In this document: piece after piece, positions 36,232 through 44,604 of the stretch | Layout: every line of letters begins with the position of its first letter | Numbering within the stretch: position 1 is the stretch's first letter | DNA from: Sediminicoccus sp. KRV36 | GTDB taxonomy: Bacteria > Pseudomonadota > Alphaproteobacteria > Acetobacterales > Acetobacteraceae | Length of the DNA: 64,000 nt | Direction of reading: 5' to 3' | NCBI RefSeq assembly: GCF_023243115.1 | Contig: NZ_CP085081.1 | Coordinates: 868,001-932,000 of the forward strand | Made by a program: the position numbers and the translations under genes | The notes under the pieces: model-generated | The model's database searches: none | Seen by the model: only the letters and a program-made list of their open reading frames with translations | What the model was told of the DNA's origin: nothing

Positions 36232-37004
36232 GCCCCCTCTCCCACGCGGGTGCCGCGCGCTATGTCGAGAAACACCTGCTCCAGATCCTCACGCCCGAAG
36301 CGCGCGATGAGGGCCTCGGGGCTGCCCTCATCCACCACCTGGCCGCGCTTGAGCATGATGACATGCCCGCAGAGTCGCTCCACCTCGGCCATGTTGTGGC
36401 TGGCCAGCAGGATGGCGCAGCCATTCGCCTCGCGGTAGCGCTCGATGCTGCTGCGCACCCAATCCCCCGTATCCGGGTCGAGGCTCGCGGTGGGTTCGTC
36501 GAGCAGCAGGAGTTCGGGCGTGTTGATCAGCGCCTTGGCCAGCGCCACGCGCGTCTTTTGCCCGGCGGAAAGCTCGCCGGCCGCGCGGTCCAGGAAGTCG
36601 GTGAGTTGCAGTTCCTCGGCCAGCAGCGCGATGCGGCGGCGGAGGTCCGCGACATTGTAGAGATGTCCGTAGACCGTCAGATTCTCGCGCACGGAAAGCT
36701 TGTGCGGCAGGGAGATATAGGGCGAGGAGAAATTCATCCGCGCCAGGGCGGCGAAGCGGTCCGTCGCCATGTCATGTCCCAGCGCCGTGATCCGCCCGGA
36801 GCTTGGCACCAGCAGGCCGAGCAGCATGGCGATGGTCGTCGTCTTGCCCGCGCCATTGCCGCCCAGCAGGCCGATGGTGGCCCCCCGCGCCATGCGGAAA
36901 CTCAGCCCATCCACCGCATTGGCGCGGCCGGGCGCATAGGATTTCACGAGGTTCTCGACGATCAGGGCGTGTGTCACCGCCTGGATATGCGGCCGCGGCG
37001 CCAT
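36228..37004 (-). CDS. ABC transporter ATP-binding protein
   Basis: 258 residues from ATG 37004, preferred over the longer frame (to 37070) because a GGGGGTGA ribosome site precedes it. Walker A is GGNGAGKTT (about 48-56), the signature is ELSAGQKTRVALAKAL, Walker B is ELLLLDEPTASLDP, and the switch His lies in ASHNMAEVE. It energises the permease encoded next, which it overlaps by four bases. The C-terminal part (LKRGQVVDEGSPEALIARFGREDLEQVFLDIARG) is typical of DrrA/CcmA-like export ATPases. Confidence 0.92.
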   Translation of the reverse strand: MAPRPHIQAVTHALIVENLVKSYAPGRANAVDGLSFRMARGATIGLLGGNGAGKTTTIAMLLGLLVPSSGRITALGHDMATDRFAALARMNFSSPYISLPHKLSVRENLTVYGHLYNVADLRRRIALLAEELQLTDFLDRAAGELSAGQKTRVALAKALINTPELLLLDEPTASLDPDTGDWVRSSIERYREANGCAILLASHNMAEVERLCGHVIMLKRGQVVDEGSPEALIARFGREDLEQVFLDIARGTRVGEGA

Positions 37005-37115
37005 GGCGTCACCCCCGGTGTTGCGGAATTGTTTGACAGCATGGGCCACGGCCGAACAGGCTCCGGTCATGGATCACCGCCCCATCGCAGGGCCGTGACC
37101 GGGGGGAGACATGCC

Positions 37116-38072
37116 ATGCATCGCCGCAGCCTCATCGCGGGCGCCAGCCTTGCGATTCCCAGCCTCCACGCACACGCTCAGCCGGCCTGGCCGAGCCGCG
37201 AGATCAGCCTGGTCACCGGCTTCGGCCCGGGCGGCGGCACGGATGTCGTGGCGCGCTCCATCGCGGCACACATGGAACGCGCGCTGGGGGTGAGTGTCAT
37301 CGTCCGCAACACGCCCGGTGCCGGCGGCACGCTGGGGCCGGCGCGCATCGCGCAATCCCGGCCGGATGGCTACACATTCGGGCTTGTGGGTCTCTCCGCG
37401 CTGGTGGTGGCGCCACTGACGATGGACATCCCCTACCGGCCCTTCGAGAGCTTCGATTTCCTGGGCACCACCTCGGAATTGCGCATCGGCTTTCCGGTCG
37501 GCCCCTCCATGCCGCAGGTGCGCAGCCTGGCGGATTTCGTGGCCGAGGCGCGGCGGCGGCCGGTCACCTTCGCCAGCACCAATCCGGGCTCGGCCGTTGC
37601 GATGTTCGAGTTCCAGCGCCTCGCGCGTTTCGAGATGAACTACATCCAGTTCGGCAGCATCACCGATGCCGCGACCCAGGTGGCGGGCGGGCATATCGAT
37701 ACTTACACCGGCACGCCCGAGATGATCGGCCTGGTGCGCGCCGGCAATCTGCGCATGCTGGCCAGCGCCAGCGTGGATCGCTGGCCGGAATTCCCCGAGG
37801 TGCCGACGCTGATCGAACAGGGCTTCGAGACCGCCACGCGCCAGCCCATCATCTGGGCCGGGCCGGCCGGGCTGCCGCCCGCGATCCGGGAGAGGCTGGC
37901 CGGCGCCCTGCTCGCCGCCGCGCGCGACCCCGAGGTGCAGATGCGCCAGAACACCGCCAGCATCGCAACCCGCGTGCATGACGCGGCGGAGACGCTGGCG
38001 CTGATCCAGCAGATTCGTCCCGGCGTGGAAGCGGCGTTGCGCAGTTCAGGCGTGGCGCGGCGGGCGGGCTGA
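37116..38072 (+). CDS. Tripartite tricarboxylate transporter receptor (Bug/TctC family)
   Basis: 318 residues from ATG 37116 with a GGGGGGAGA ribosome site. The signal peptide is MHRRSLIAGASLAIPSLHAHA. The mature part has the Bug signatures WPSREISLVTGFGPGGGTDVVAR, the NTPGAGGTLGPARIAQSRPDGYT loop and FASTNPGSA. It is a periplasmic solute-binding protein, mostly for carboxylates. No TctA/TctB membrane genes are nearby, as is common for orphan Bug receptors. Confidence 0.9.
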   Translation: MHRRSLIAGASLAIPSLHAHAQPAWPSREISLVTGFGPGGGTDVVARSIAAHMERALGVSVIVRNTPGAGGTLGPARIAQSRPDGYTFGLVGLSALVVAPLTMDIPYRPFESFDFLGTTSELRIGFPVGPSMPQVRSLADFVAEARRRPVTFASTNPGSAVAMFEFQRLARFEMNYIQFGSITDAATQVAGGHIDTYTGTPEMIGLVRAGNLRMLASASVDRWPEFPEVPTLIEQGFETATRQPIIWAGPAGLPPAIRERLAGALLAAARDPEVQMRQNTASIATRVHDAAETLALIQQIRPGVEAALRSSGVARRAG

Positions 38073-38086
38073 ACCACCCGCCGCGC
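38055..38086. terminator. Hairpin between convergent Bug receptor and metE genes
   Basis: A ten-base stem (38055-38064, GCGCGGCGGG, pairs with 38077-38086, CCCGCCGCGC) around a 12-base loop. It spans the Bug receptor stop and lies just before the metE end. There is no T-run, so it is a candidate bidirectional terminator or transcript-stabilising hairpin. Confidence 0.45.
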
Positions 38087-38091
38087 GCAGC

Positions 38092-40392
38092 CTACCCGCG
38101 CAGGCTGCGGGCCGCCTCCACCATGCGGATCAGGGCCGGGCGCACCTCTTCCCATTTGCGGGTCTTCAGTCCGCAATCGGGGTTCACCCAGATCTGATCC
38201 GCCGGCAGGCGCTGCGCCGCGACGCGCAGCAGCCGTTCCATCTCCGCGGCCTCGGGCAGGGCAGGGGCATGGATGTCATAGACGCCCGGGCCGATCTCAT
38301 TCGGGTAGCGGAAATCCACGAAGGCTTCGAGCAACTCCATCCGGCTGCGCGCCGTCTCGATCGAGATCACATCCGCATCCATCTCGGCGATGCGGTCCAT
38401 GATGTCGTTGAATTCGGAGTAGCACATGTGGGTGTGTATCTGCGTCGCCTCGCGCACGCCACTCGCCGAGATGCGAAAGCAGGTGACCGCGTCCGTCAGA
38501 TAGGCATCCCATTCATCGCGCCGCAGCGGCAGCCCTTCGCGGAAGGCGGGCTCGTCAATCTGCACGATGGGGATGCCGGCCGCTTCCAGATCCATCACCT
38601 CGTCACGGATGGCGTAGGCGAGTTGCCGGCGCACCGCATCGCGCGGGATGTCGTCCCGCACGAAAGCCCATTGCATCATGGTGACGGGGCCGGTCAGCAT
38701 GCCCTTCATCGGCCGCGTGGTGAGGGCCTGGGCACGCCGCGCCCATTCCACCGTCATGGCCGCGGGGCGGGAGACATCGCCGAAGATGACGGGCGGCTTC
38801 ACGCAGCGCGAACCATAGCTCTGCACCCAGCCATTCTTCGTGACGGCGAAGCCCTCCAGGAAATCGGCGAAATGCTCGACCATGTCGTTGCGCTCGAATT
38901 CGCCATGGACGAGGACATCCATGCCGATCTCCTCCTGCCAGCGCACCGCCGCTTCCATCTGGCCGGCCAGGAAGGCGTCATACCCTGCCGCATCCAGCGT
39001 GCCGCGCTTATGCGCCGCCCGGGCCGCGCGGATTTCGGCCGTCTGCGGGAAGCTGCCGATGGTGGTGGTCGGGAAGGCCGGGAGATTGAGCCGCGCCTGC
39101 TGCGCCACGCGCCGCCGCGTGAAGGGCACGCGCACGGCATCCTCGGGCCGGCCAGCGGCCAGGCGTGCCGCCACTGCCGGATCATGCAGACGCGGCGAGG
39201 CGCGTCGTGCTTCCTGGCGGGCATCGCTCGCCAGCAATTCCGCCGCGATGGCACCCCGGCCCTCGGTCAGGCCCCGCGCGAGGATCGCCACCTCCTCCAG
39301 CTTCTGCCGGGCGAAGGCCATCCAGCCGCGCAATTCCGGATCGAGGCCCGTCTCTGGCGCGAGATCCACGGGGCTATGGAGCAGCGAGCAGGAGGGCGCC
39401 ACCTGCAGCAACTCGAAGCGCCGTGCGGCCGCCGCGCCGCGCAGCTTCAGGAAGGCGCGGGAGAGGTCGGTCGCCCAGACATTGCGACCATCCACCACGC
39501 CGAGCGAGAGGATCATGCGCGGCGGCGCGTGGCGCAGCGCCACGTCCAGCATCTGGGGTGCGCGCACCAGATCAAGATGCAGGCCGGCCACGGGCAGGGT
39601 CAGCGCGGTTTCGAGGTTCTCCCGCAAATCGCCGAAATAGCTGGCGAGGATGATGGAAAGCCTGGGCGTCACCGCCGCCAGGGCCGTGTAGGCGTGGCAC
39701 AGCGCCGCGCGCGCCGCGTGCGGAAGGTCGAGCGCGAGACATGGCTCATCCATCTGCACATGGCGCGCGCCGGCGGCCTCCAGCCGGCGCAGGGTCTCCG
39801 CATAGAGCGGCAGCAAACCCGGCAGAAGGTCGAGCGCATCGCCACCGCCCGCCATCTTGCCCAAGAGGAGAAAGGACACAGGACCAAGCAGCACGGGCCG
39901 CGTCACCTGGCCCAGCGCCAGGGCTTCCTCGAACGCCTCGACCGCCGGAAAGCCCGTGGCCGTGAATTCCTGGCCTGGCTGAAAGACGGGCACCAGGTAA
40001 TGGTAGTTCGTATCGAACCACTTGGTCATTTCCAGCGCGGGCGTCCCGCGCGCGATGCCGGCGGCGGCCTCACCCGCCGTGCCCCTGCCACCCCTTGCCA
40101 GGGCGAAGCGTGTGGCGAGCGAGACCCGCTCGCCCGGCCGCCAGCCATAGCCTGGCGGGATCACCCCGAAGGCGCAGGCATGATCCAGCACATGGTCATA
40201 GAGCGAGAAATCATTGCTGGGCGGCATGGCAATGCCGGCCAGTGACTGCAGGGCCCAGTGGCGGGCCCGCAGATCGGCGGCGCTGCGCAGCAGGGCTGCG
40301 TCATCCGACTGGCCGGACCAATGGGATTCGAGCGCGGTCTTGAGCTCCCGCCGCACACCCATGCGGGGGAAACCGAGATTGAAGGCGGACAT
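38092..40392 (-). CDS. metE: Cobalamin-independent methionine synthase
   Basis: 766 residues, the full family length. It transfers the methyl group of 5-methyltetrahydropteroyl-triglutamate to homocysteine in the cytoplasm. The zinc-site residues are visible: H655 and C657 in THMCYSEF and C740 in NPDCGLKTRKW, plus the DMDVISIE-type segment before the zinc Glu. The N-terminal half starts AFNLGFPRMGVRRELK. A cobalamin riboswitch and a small DUF1289 gene lie upstream on the same strand, so B12 is expected to switch it off. Confidence 0.97.
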   Translation of the reverse strand: MSAFNLGFPRMGVRRELKTALESHWSGQSDDAALLRSAADLRARHWALQSLAGIAMPPSNDFSLYDHVLDHACAFGVIPPGYGWRPGERVSLATRFALARGGRGTAGEAAAGIARGTPALEMTKWFDTNYHYLVPVFQPGQEFTATGFPAVEAFEEALALGQVTRPVLLGPVSFLLLGKMAGGGDALDLLPGLLPLYAETLRRLEAAGARHVQMDEPCLALDLPHAARAALCHAYTALAAVTPRLSIILASYFGDLRENLETALTLPVAGLHLDLVRAPQMLDVALRHAPPRMILSLGVVDGRNVWATDLSRAFLKLRGAAAARRFELLQVAPSCSLLHSPVDLAPETGLDPELRGWMAFARQKLEEVAILARGLTEGRGAIAAELLASDARQEARRASPRLHDPAVAARLAAGRPEDAVRVPFTRRRVAQQARLNLPAFPTTTIGSFPQTAEIRAARAAHKRGTLDAAGYDAFLAGQMEAAVRWQEEIGMDVLVHGEFERNDMVEHFADFLEGFAVTKNGWVQSYGSRCVKPPVIFGDVSRPAAMTVEWARRAQALTTRPMKGMLTGPVTMMQWAFVRDDIPRDAVRRQLAYAIRDEVMDLEAAGIPIVQIDEPAFREGLPLRRDEWDAYLTDAVTCFRISASGVREATQIHTHMCYSEFNDIMDRIAEMDADVISIETARSRMELLEAFVDFRYPNEIGPGVYDIHAPALPEAAEMERLLRVAAQRLPADQIWVNPDCGLKTRKWEEVRPALIRMVEAARSLRG

Positions 40393-40464
40393 GCATATTC
40401 TCCTGGCGGGGCGGCCAGATTCCGAAACCCGTTCTGCGTGGTCCGGCTGTGCGGGCCCTTGACC

Positions 40465-40680
40465 CTACCGCCCCTGTTGATCGGCTGATGTGCGAAGCGC
40501 CAGCCGCTCCCGCGCCCTGACCAGGATGGCGCGCTGCGTCGCGGCCGAAGCCGTGGACCAGCGGGCGATCTCGTCGAGGCTCCGACCACAGCCGAGGCAG
40601 ATGCCGCCCGCATCCAGCGCGCAAATCTGCACGCAGGGCGAAGCGGGGCCGGTCTCGGTGGGCCAGGGGGTGGCTGGCAT
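40465..40680 (-). CDS. DUF1289 family small protein
   Basis: 71 residues from ATG 40680, chosen because the conserved part begins soon after (SPCVQICALD). Four Cys in the pattern SPCVQIC...GICLGCGRSLDEI are typical of DUF1289 and may bind metal or an iron-sulfur centre. The rest is a short helical tail. It lies between the riboswitch and metE, so it is presumably under the same B12 control. Function unknown. Confidence 0.8.
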   Translation of the reverse strand: MPATPWPTETGPASPCVQICALDAGGICLGCGRSLDEIARWSTASAATQRAILVRARERLALRTSADQQGR

Positions 40681-40830
40681 GGGGGTCAGGGCCCGGTCTG
40701 GCCGGGGCCTGATGTTCTTCGCATTCGGGGCCAGGAGAGGCGGGTGGCGTGCAATGGGGCGCGGGAATGGCGCATGGTCAGGTTCTCCTTGCCAGGGGCA
40801 CCCCGCCCCGGTGGTTGGGTTTCGATCGTG

Positions 40831-41033
40831 CTGGCAGGTCTCCTGGCTCACGGGTCGTCACCGGCACTTCCGTCTTCCCAGGGCGAACCCCAGTGACGTT
40901 CCCCAGTAAGGGGCCCCTCGTCAGGAGAGGGTGAAGCGCCAGCTCACCGCTGACAGTTGCGGGGTCAGCTGCCGACTTGGCCGGCTGGAGTTCCAGCTGG
41001 GGCCGCACGGCATTCCCTTTTCACCGGCTCGCG
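40831..41033 (-). promoter_or_regulatory. Cobalamin (B12) riboswitch
   Basis: On the minus strand the conserved elements occur in order: GAGCCGGTGAAAAGGGAATG near 41030-41011, then GACCCCGCAACTGTCAGCGG near 40955, a paired region with CACTGGGG...CCTGGGAAG, and finally the B12 box GAGCCAGGAGACCTGCC (40849-40833). Layout and spacing match class I cobalamin riboswitches. It precedes the DUF1289 gene and metE; metE is a known target because cells with B12-dependent MetH repress it when B12 is available. Confidence 0.93.
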
Positions 41034-41163
41034 CCGGACCAACACGTCATCAACATATCCTTATGGGTTTTTCTGTCAAGCGATTTTCGCCTCCAGGGCT
41101 CCGCCGTCTTGCATCGGCGGCCTGACGCGTCAGATTGCGCGCTTCGTTCCTCCGGAGACTTCC

Positions 41164-42480
41164 ATGCCCCATTTCGATCTCATCCTGCGCGGCGGCCAGG
41201 CCGTGCTGCCCTGGGGCATCGAGCCGCTGGATATCGGCGTGCGGGATGGCCGAATCGCCGCCATGGGCAGCCTGCGCGGCGCCGAGGCGACGCAGGAGGT
41301 GGATTGCCGCCACCTGCATGTGCTGCCGGGCCTGATTGACGCCCATGTGCATCTGCGCGAGCCCGGCGACCCCGCGGTGGAGACCATCGCGACCGGCACC
41401 AGGGCCGCTATCCTGGGCGGCCTCGCCGCCGTGTTCGACATGCCCAACACCGCACCCTCCATCACGGATTCCGCGCAACTCGCCTGGAAGCGCGCCTATG
41501 TGAGCGAGAACGCCTATTGTGATGTCGGCCTGTATGTCGGCGCCTCCAAGAAGAACATCCCCGACCTCGCCGACCTGGAAGTCGAGGAGAATGTCTGCGC
41601 GGTGAAGGTCTTCGCCGGCTCCTCCACGGGTGATCTGCTGATCGAGGATGATGCCAGCCTGGAGGCCGTCATGCGCTCCGGCCGCCGCCGCATCTGCTAC
41701 CATTCGGAGGATGAGTATCGGCTGCAGGCGCGCAAGCCGAACTACAGCTCGGGCATGCCGCACCGGAACCACATGGAGTGGCGCGATGTGGAATGCGCCA
41801 TGCTGGGTACGCGGCGCCTCATGGCCATCGCCCGCAAGACCGGGCGCCCCGCGCATATCCTGCATGTCAGCACGGCCGAGGAACTCGCCTACCTGGCCGA
41901 CTACAAGGATATCTGCTCGGTCGAGGTGCTGATGAACCACCTGACCCAGACGGATGAGGCCTATGGCCGCCTGGGTGGCTATGCCGTGATGAACCCGCCC
42001 ATCCGCGACCAGCGCCACCTGGAGGCTGCCTGGGCCGCGGTGCGCAACGGCACGGTGGATGTGGTGGGCAGCGACCACGCGCCGCATTCCCGCGCCGCCA
42101 AGGAACGCCCCTGGCCCGACACCGCCGCCGGCCTGACCGGCGTGCAGACCATCGTGCCCGTCATGCTGGACCATGTGAGTGCCGGTCGCCTCAGCCTGAT
42201 GCGCCTGGTGGACCTCATGTGCGCGGGCCCCGCGCGCATCTATGGCGCGGTGAACAAGGGCCGGCTGGCCGTGGGCTATGACGCCGACTTCACGCTCGTG
42301 GACATGGCGAAGTCCCGCGAGATCACCAATGACTGGATCGCCAGCCCCTGCGGCTGGACGCCGTTTGACGGCCATCGCTGCCAGGGCTGGCCGGTGGGCA
42401 CCATCATTCGCGGCCATGTCGCCATGCGCGAGGATGAGGTGCTGGGCGGCCCGATCGGGCGGCCCGTGGCGTTCCGGTAG
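41164..42480 (+). CDS. pyrC: Dihydroorotase
   Basis: 438 residues from ATG 41164 with GGAG about ten bases upstream. The amidohydrolase metal site is seen: H61 and H63 in DAHVHLREPG, the carboxylated lysine K148 in AVKVFAG, HILHVSTAEE, and GSDHAPH near the C terminus. It cyclises carbamoyl-aspartate to dihydroorotate in pyrimidine synthesis. Its sequence is of the PyrC/allantoinase-like class I type, so an allantoinase or hydantoinase activity cannot be fully excluded. Transcribed divergently from the B12-controlled metE unit. Confidence 0.85.
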   Translation: MPHFDLILRGGQAVLPWGIEPLDIGVRDGRIAAMGSLRGAEATQEVDCRHLHVLPGLIDAHVHLREPGDPAVETIATGTRAAILGGLAAVFDMPNTAPSITDSAQLAWKRAYVSENAYCDVGLYVGASKKNIPDLADLEVEENVCAVKVFAGSSTGDLLIEDDASLEAVMRSGRRRICYHSEDEYRLQARKPNYSSGMPHRNHMEWRDVECAMLGTRRLMAIARKTGRPAHILHVSTAEELAYLADYKDICSVEVLMNHLTQTDEAYGRLGGYAVMNPPIRDQRHLEAAWAAVRNGTVDVVGSDHAPHSRAAKERPWPDTAAGLTGVQTIVPVMLDHVSAGRLSLMRLVDLMCAGPARIYGAVNKGRLAVGYDADFTLVDMAKSREITNDWIASPCGWTPFDGHRCQGWPVGTIIRGHVAMREDEVLGGPIGRPVAFR

Positions 42481-42507
42481 GAGCGGCCCCGGCCGGCCCG
42501 CGCCCCC

Positions 42508-43188
42508 ATGAAGATCGGCATCCTGCAATGCGGCGCGGTCCCCGAGGAGCTGGAGGCCGAGCATGGCCGCTACGGCGCGATGGTCCAGCGCCTGCTGCCC
42601 CCGGCCCGGGACACCGTGCTGCATGACGTCACCGCCGGCGATCTGCCGCACAGCCCCACCGATTGCGAGGCCTGGCTGCTCACCGGCTCGCCCGCCGGGG
42701 TCTATGACGACCTGCCCTGGATCGCGCCGCTGATGGCATTCCTGCGGCAGGCGCGCGGCCGCACGAAGCTGGTGGGCATCTGCTTTGGCCACCAGGCCAT
42801 GGCGCAGGCTTGGGGCGGCCGCGTCGTGAAATCGCCCAAGGGCTGGGGCATCGGGCTGCACCGCTACGACGTGCGGCAGCCCGCAGCCTGGATGGAGGAT
42901 CGGGCGGCGGTGCATGTGCCCGCCTCCCACCAGGATCAGGTGGTGGAGGCGCCCGCCGGCGCGCGGGTCACGATCGCCAATGAATTCACCCCCCTGGCCG
43001 GGCTGGATTATGGCGACGCCGTTTCCTTTCAGTGCCACCCCGAATTCACGCCGGAATTCGGGGTCGCCCTGCTGCAATCCCGGCGCGACAGGTTCGGCCC
43101 GCTGGCCGGCCCGGCCATCGCCTCGCTCGCGCGGCCCCATGATTGCGCCCGCGTCGCGCAATGGATCCGGCGTTTTCTGGAGGGCTGA
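42508..43188 (+). CDS. Class I glutamine amidotransferase-like protein
   Basis: 226 residues. The catalytic Cys is C92 in VGICFGHQAMA, and the His-Glu pair is H177 and E179 in FQCHPEF. The upstream substrate loop is LLTGSPAGVYDD. It is of the stand-alone GATase type (GMP-synthase-like); the ammonia acceptor is unknown. It lies 27 bases after pyrC and may be co-transcribed. Confidence 0.85.
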   Translation: MKIGILQCGAVPEELEAEHGRYGAMVQRLLPPARDTVLHDVTAGDLPHSPTDCEAWLLTGSPAGVYDDLPWIAPLMAFLRQARGRTKLVGICFGHQAMAQAWGGRVVKSPKGWGIGLHRYDVRQPAAWMEDRAAVHVPASHQDQVVEAPAGARVTIANEFTPLAGLDYGDAVSFQCHPEFTPEFGVALLQSRRDRFGPLAGPAIASLARPHDCARVAQWIRRFLEG

Positions 43189-43385
43189 TGCGGCGCCCGC
43201 ACGGCTTTGGCCGCGCCGGGCGGGGCCGGCGGGCAGGGCCGCGGCCCGGAGCCTGCCTCCGGCAAGCCCGGCTTCCCGAAGGATGCATGATGCAGGCCTG
43301 CCGATCATCAATACATGGCGCGGAATCTCGCCCCCCGGCGACGGGTGCTGCCCGTCGCGGGTCGCGCTACAGGAACGCCGCAGCC

Positions 43386-43808
43386 CTACGGCTCCACCAG
43401 CGGTTCGATCCGCAGCAGATCCCGCGGCAATCCGGGCCACCACGCGGTGCGATCCGCCTCCTGGGCCGCGTTCAGGCTGGTGGGTCCATCCACCACGCCG
43501 CGCTGCATGGGGATGCTGGCGGGCCGGGTCACCCAGCAATCCACCTGGCCCAGGCTGCGCGTGCAATAGGGCGGCGCCGCCGGGGGCGCCTCGCTCGGCC
43601 CGCAATAGGACAGTCGGCGATCCAGCCGCACGATCGAGCAATCCCGCCCGCTCAGCCCGGAGACAACGATATCCGGCACGCTGCGCCCCACCAGGGTGAC
43701 GGAGGCGACATTCACGGCCGCCCCCACCGCGAGGCTCGTCGCATCGCAACCGGGCAGGGCCAGCAGGGTGGGGAAAGCCAGGATGGGGAAAGAGAGGAGG
43801 GGGCGCAT
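43386..43808 (-). CDS. Small lipoprotein
   Basis: 140 residues from ATG 43808, which places the lipobox at LALPGC with C21. The mature part has several Cys and a DCSIVRLDRRLSYC segment, then CTRSLGQVDCWVT. It was probably exported and lipid-anchored. I do not recognise a named family. It is transcribed alone and divergently from the yfgM-bamB-der unit. Confidence 0.7.
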   Translation of the reverse strand: MRPLLSFPILAFPTLLALPGCDATSLAVGAAVNVASVTLVGRSVPDIVVSGLSGRDCSIVRLDRRLSYCGPSEAPPAAPPYCTRSLGQVDCWVTRPASIPMQRGVVDGPTSLNAAQEADRTAWWPGLPRDLLRIEPLVEP

Positions 43809-43953
43809 GGCCGCATCCAACACCCGGCCTGCTTAACACCATGCCAATGCCGGGCCGGCGCCGTGCCGCCAGAACGATTCGCGGCCCCGGTGATTTCACC
43901 GCGGCGGATGATGCTCTATACCGCTGCTCCCTGAACGCTGAAGGCCCCCGATC

Positions 43954-44604
43954 TTGCCGGATTTGATTGACGAAGTGGATGAGGAGCTTCGCGCCGAGCG
44001 CGCGAAGAAGCTCGCCCAGCGCTATGGCGGCCTGGCCACCGGGGTCCTGCTGCTGGCGATTGCCGGCGTGGGCGGCTGGGAGGGCTGGCGCTGGTATGAA
44101 GGCCGCCAGGCCGGCCAGGCCTCGCAAAGCTTCCTCGCCGCCTCCCGCGATGCCGCGGCGGAGGGCGCTGACCTGCGCGCCTCGGCCGAGCGCTTCGCCG
44201 GGATCGCGCAGGGGGCGCCGGCCGGCTACCGCACCCTCGCGCGGCTGCGCGCCGCCGCACTTCTGGCCGAGACCGGCCAGCTGGACGCGGCCCTGGCCGC
44301 CTGGGAAGCCCTGGCACGCGACCAGGAGACGGACCAGCTCTACCGCGATCTCGCGACCGTGCTCTGGGGCCTGCATGCGCTGGACCAGGGCGACGCCGCG
44401 ATGATCGAGGCGCGGATGGGCCCACTCGCCGCTCCGGGCGCGCCCTGGCGCGCCTCCGCGCAGGAGGTGCAGGCATTGGCCGCCCTCAAGCGCGGTGACG
44501 CCGATCAGGCCCGCCGCGCGTTGCAGGCCATCATGGCCGATGCGGCCACACCGCAGGCCCTGCGCGACCGCGCGGGCCGGCTGCTGCAAGGATTGGGAAG
44601 CTAG
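43954..44604 (+). CDS. YfgM/TPR_21-like membrane-anchored protein
   Basis: 216 residues from TTG 43954 (a later in-frame TTG at 43963 also exists). A basic N terminus (ELRAERAKKLAQR) is followed by one membrane segment at about 28-44 (ATGVLLLAIAGVGGW), then a periplasmic helical domain with TPR-like repeats. YfgM proteins are membrane-bound and work with periplasmic chaperones and BamB. It directly precedes bamB, as in many proteobacteria. Confidence 0.8.
   Translation: MPDLIDEVDEELRAERAKKLAQRYGGLATGVLLLAIAGVGGWEGWRWYEGRQAGQASQSFLAASRDAAAEGADLRASAERFAGIAQGAPAGYRTLARLRAAALLAETGQLDAALAAWEALARDQETDQLYRDLATVLWGLHALDQGDAAMIEARMGPLAAPGAPWRASAQEVQALAALKRGDADQARRALQAIMADAATPQALRDRAGRLLQGLGS

Noticed and set aside
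35293..37004. Assigning the ABC-2 exporter to O-antigen export
   Set aside because: The permease is short and generic, the ATPase lacks a carbohydrate-binding C-terminal domain, and the genes face away from the glycosyltransferases; the cargo was left open.
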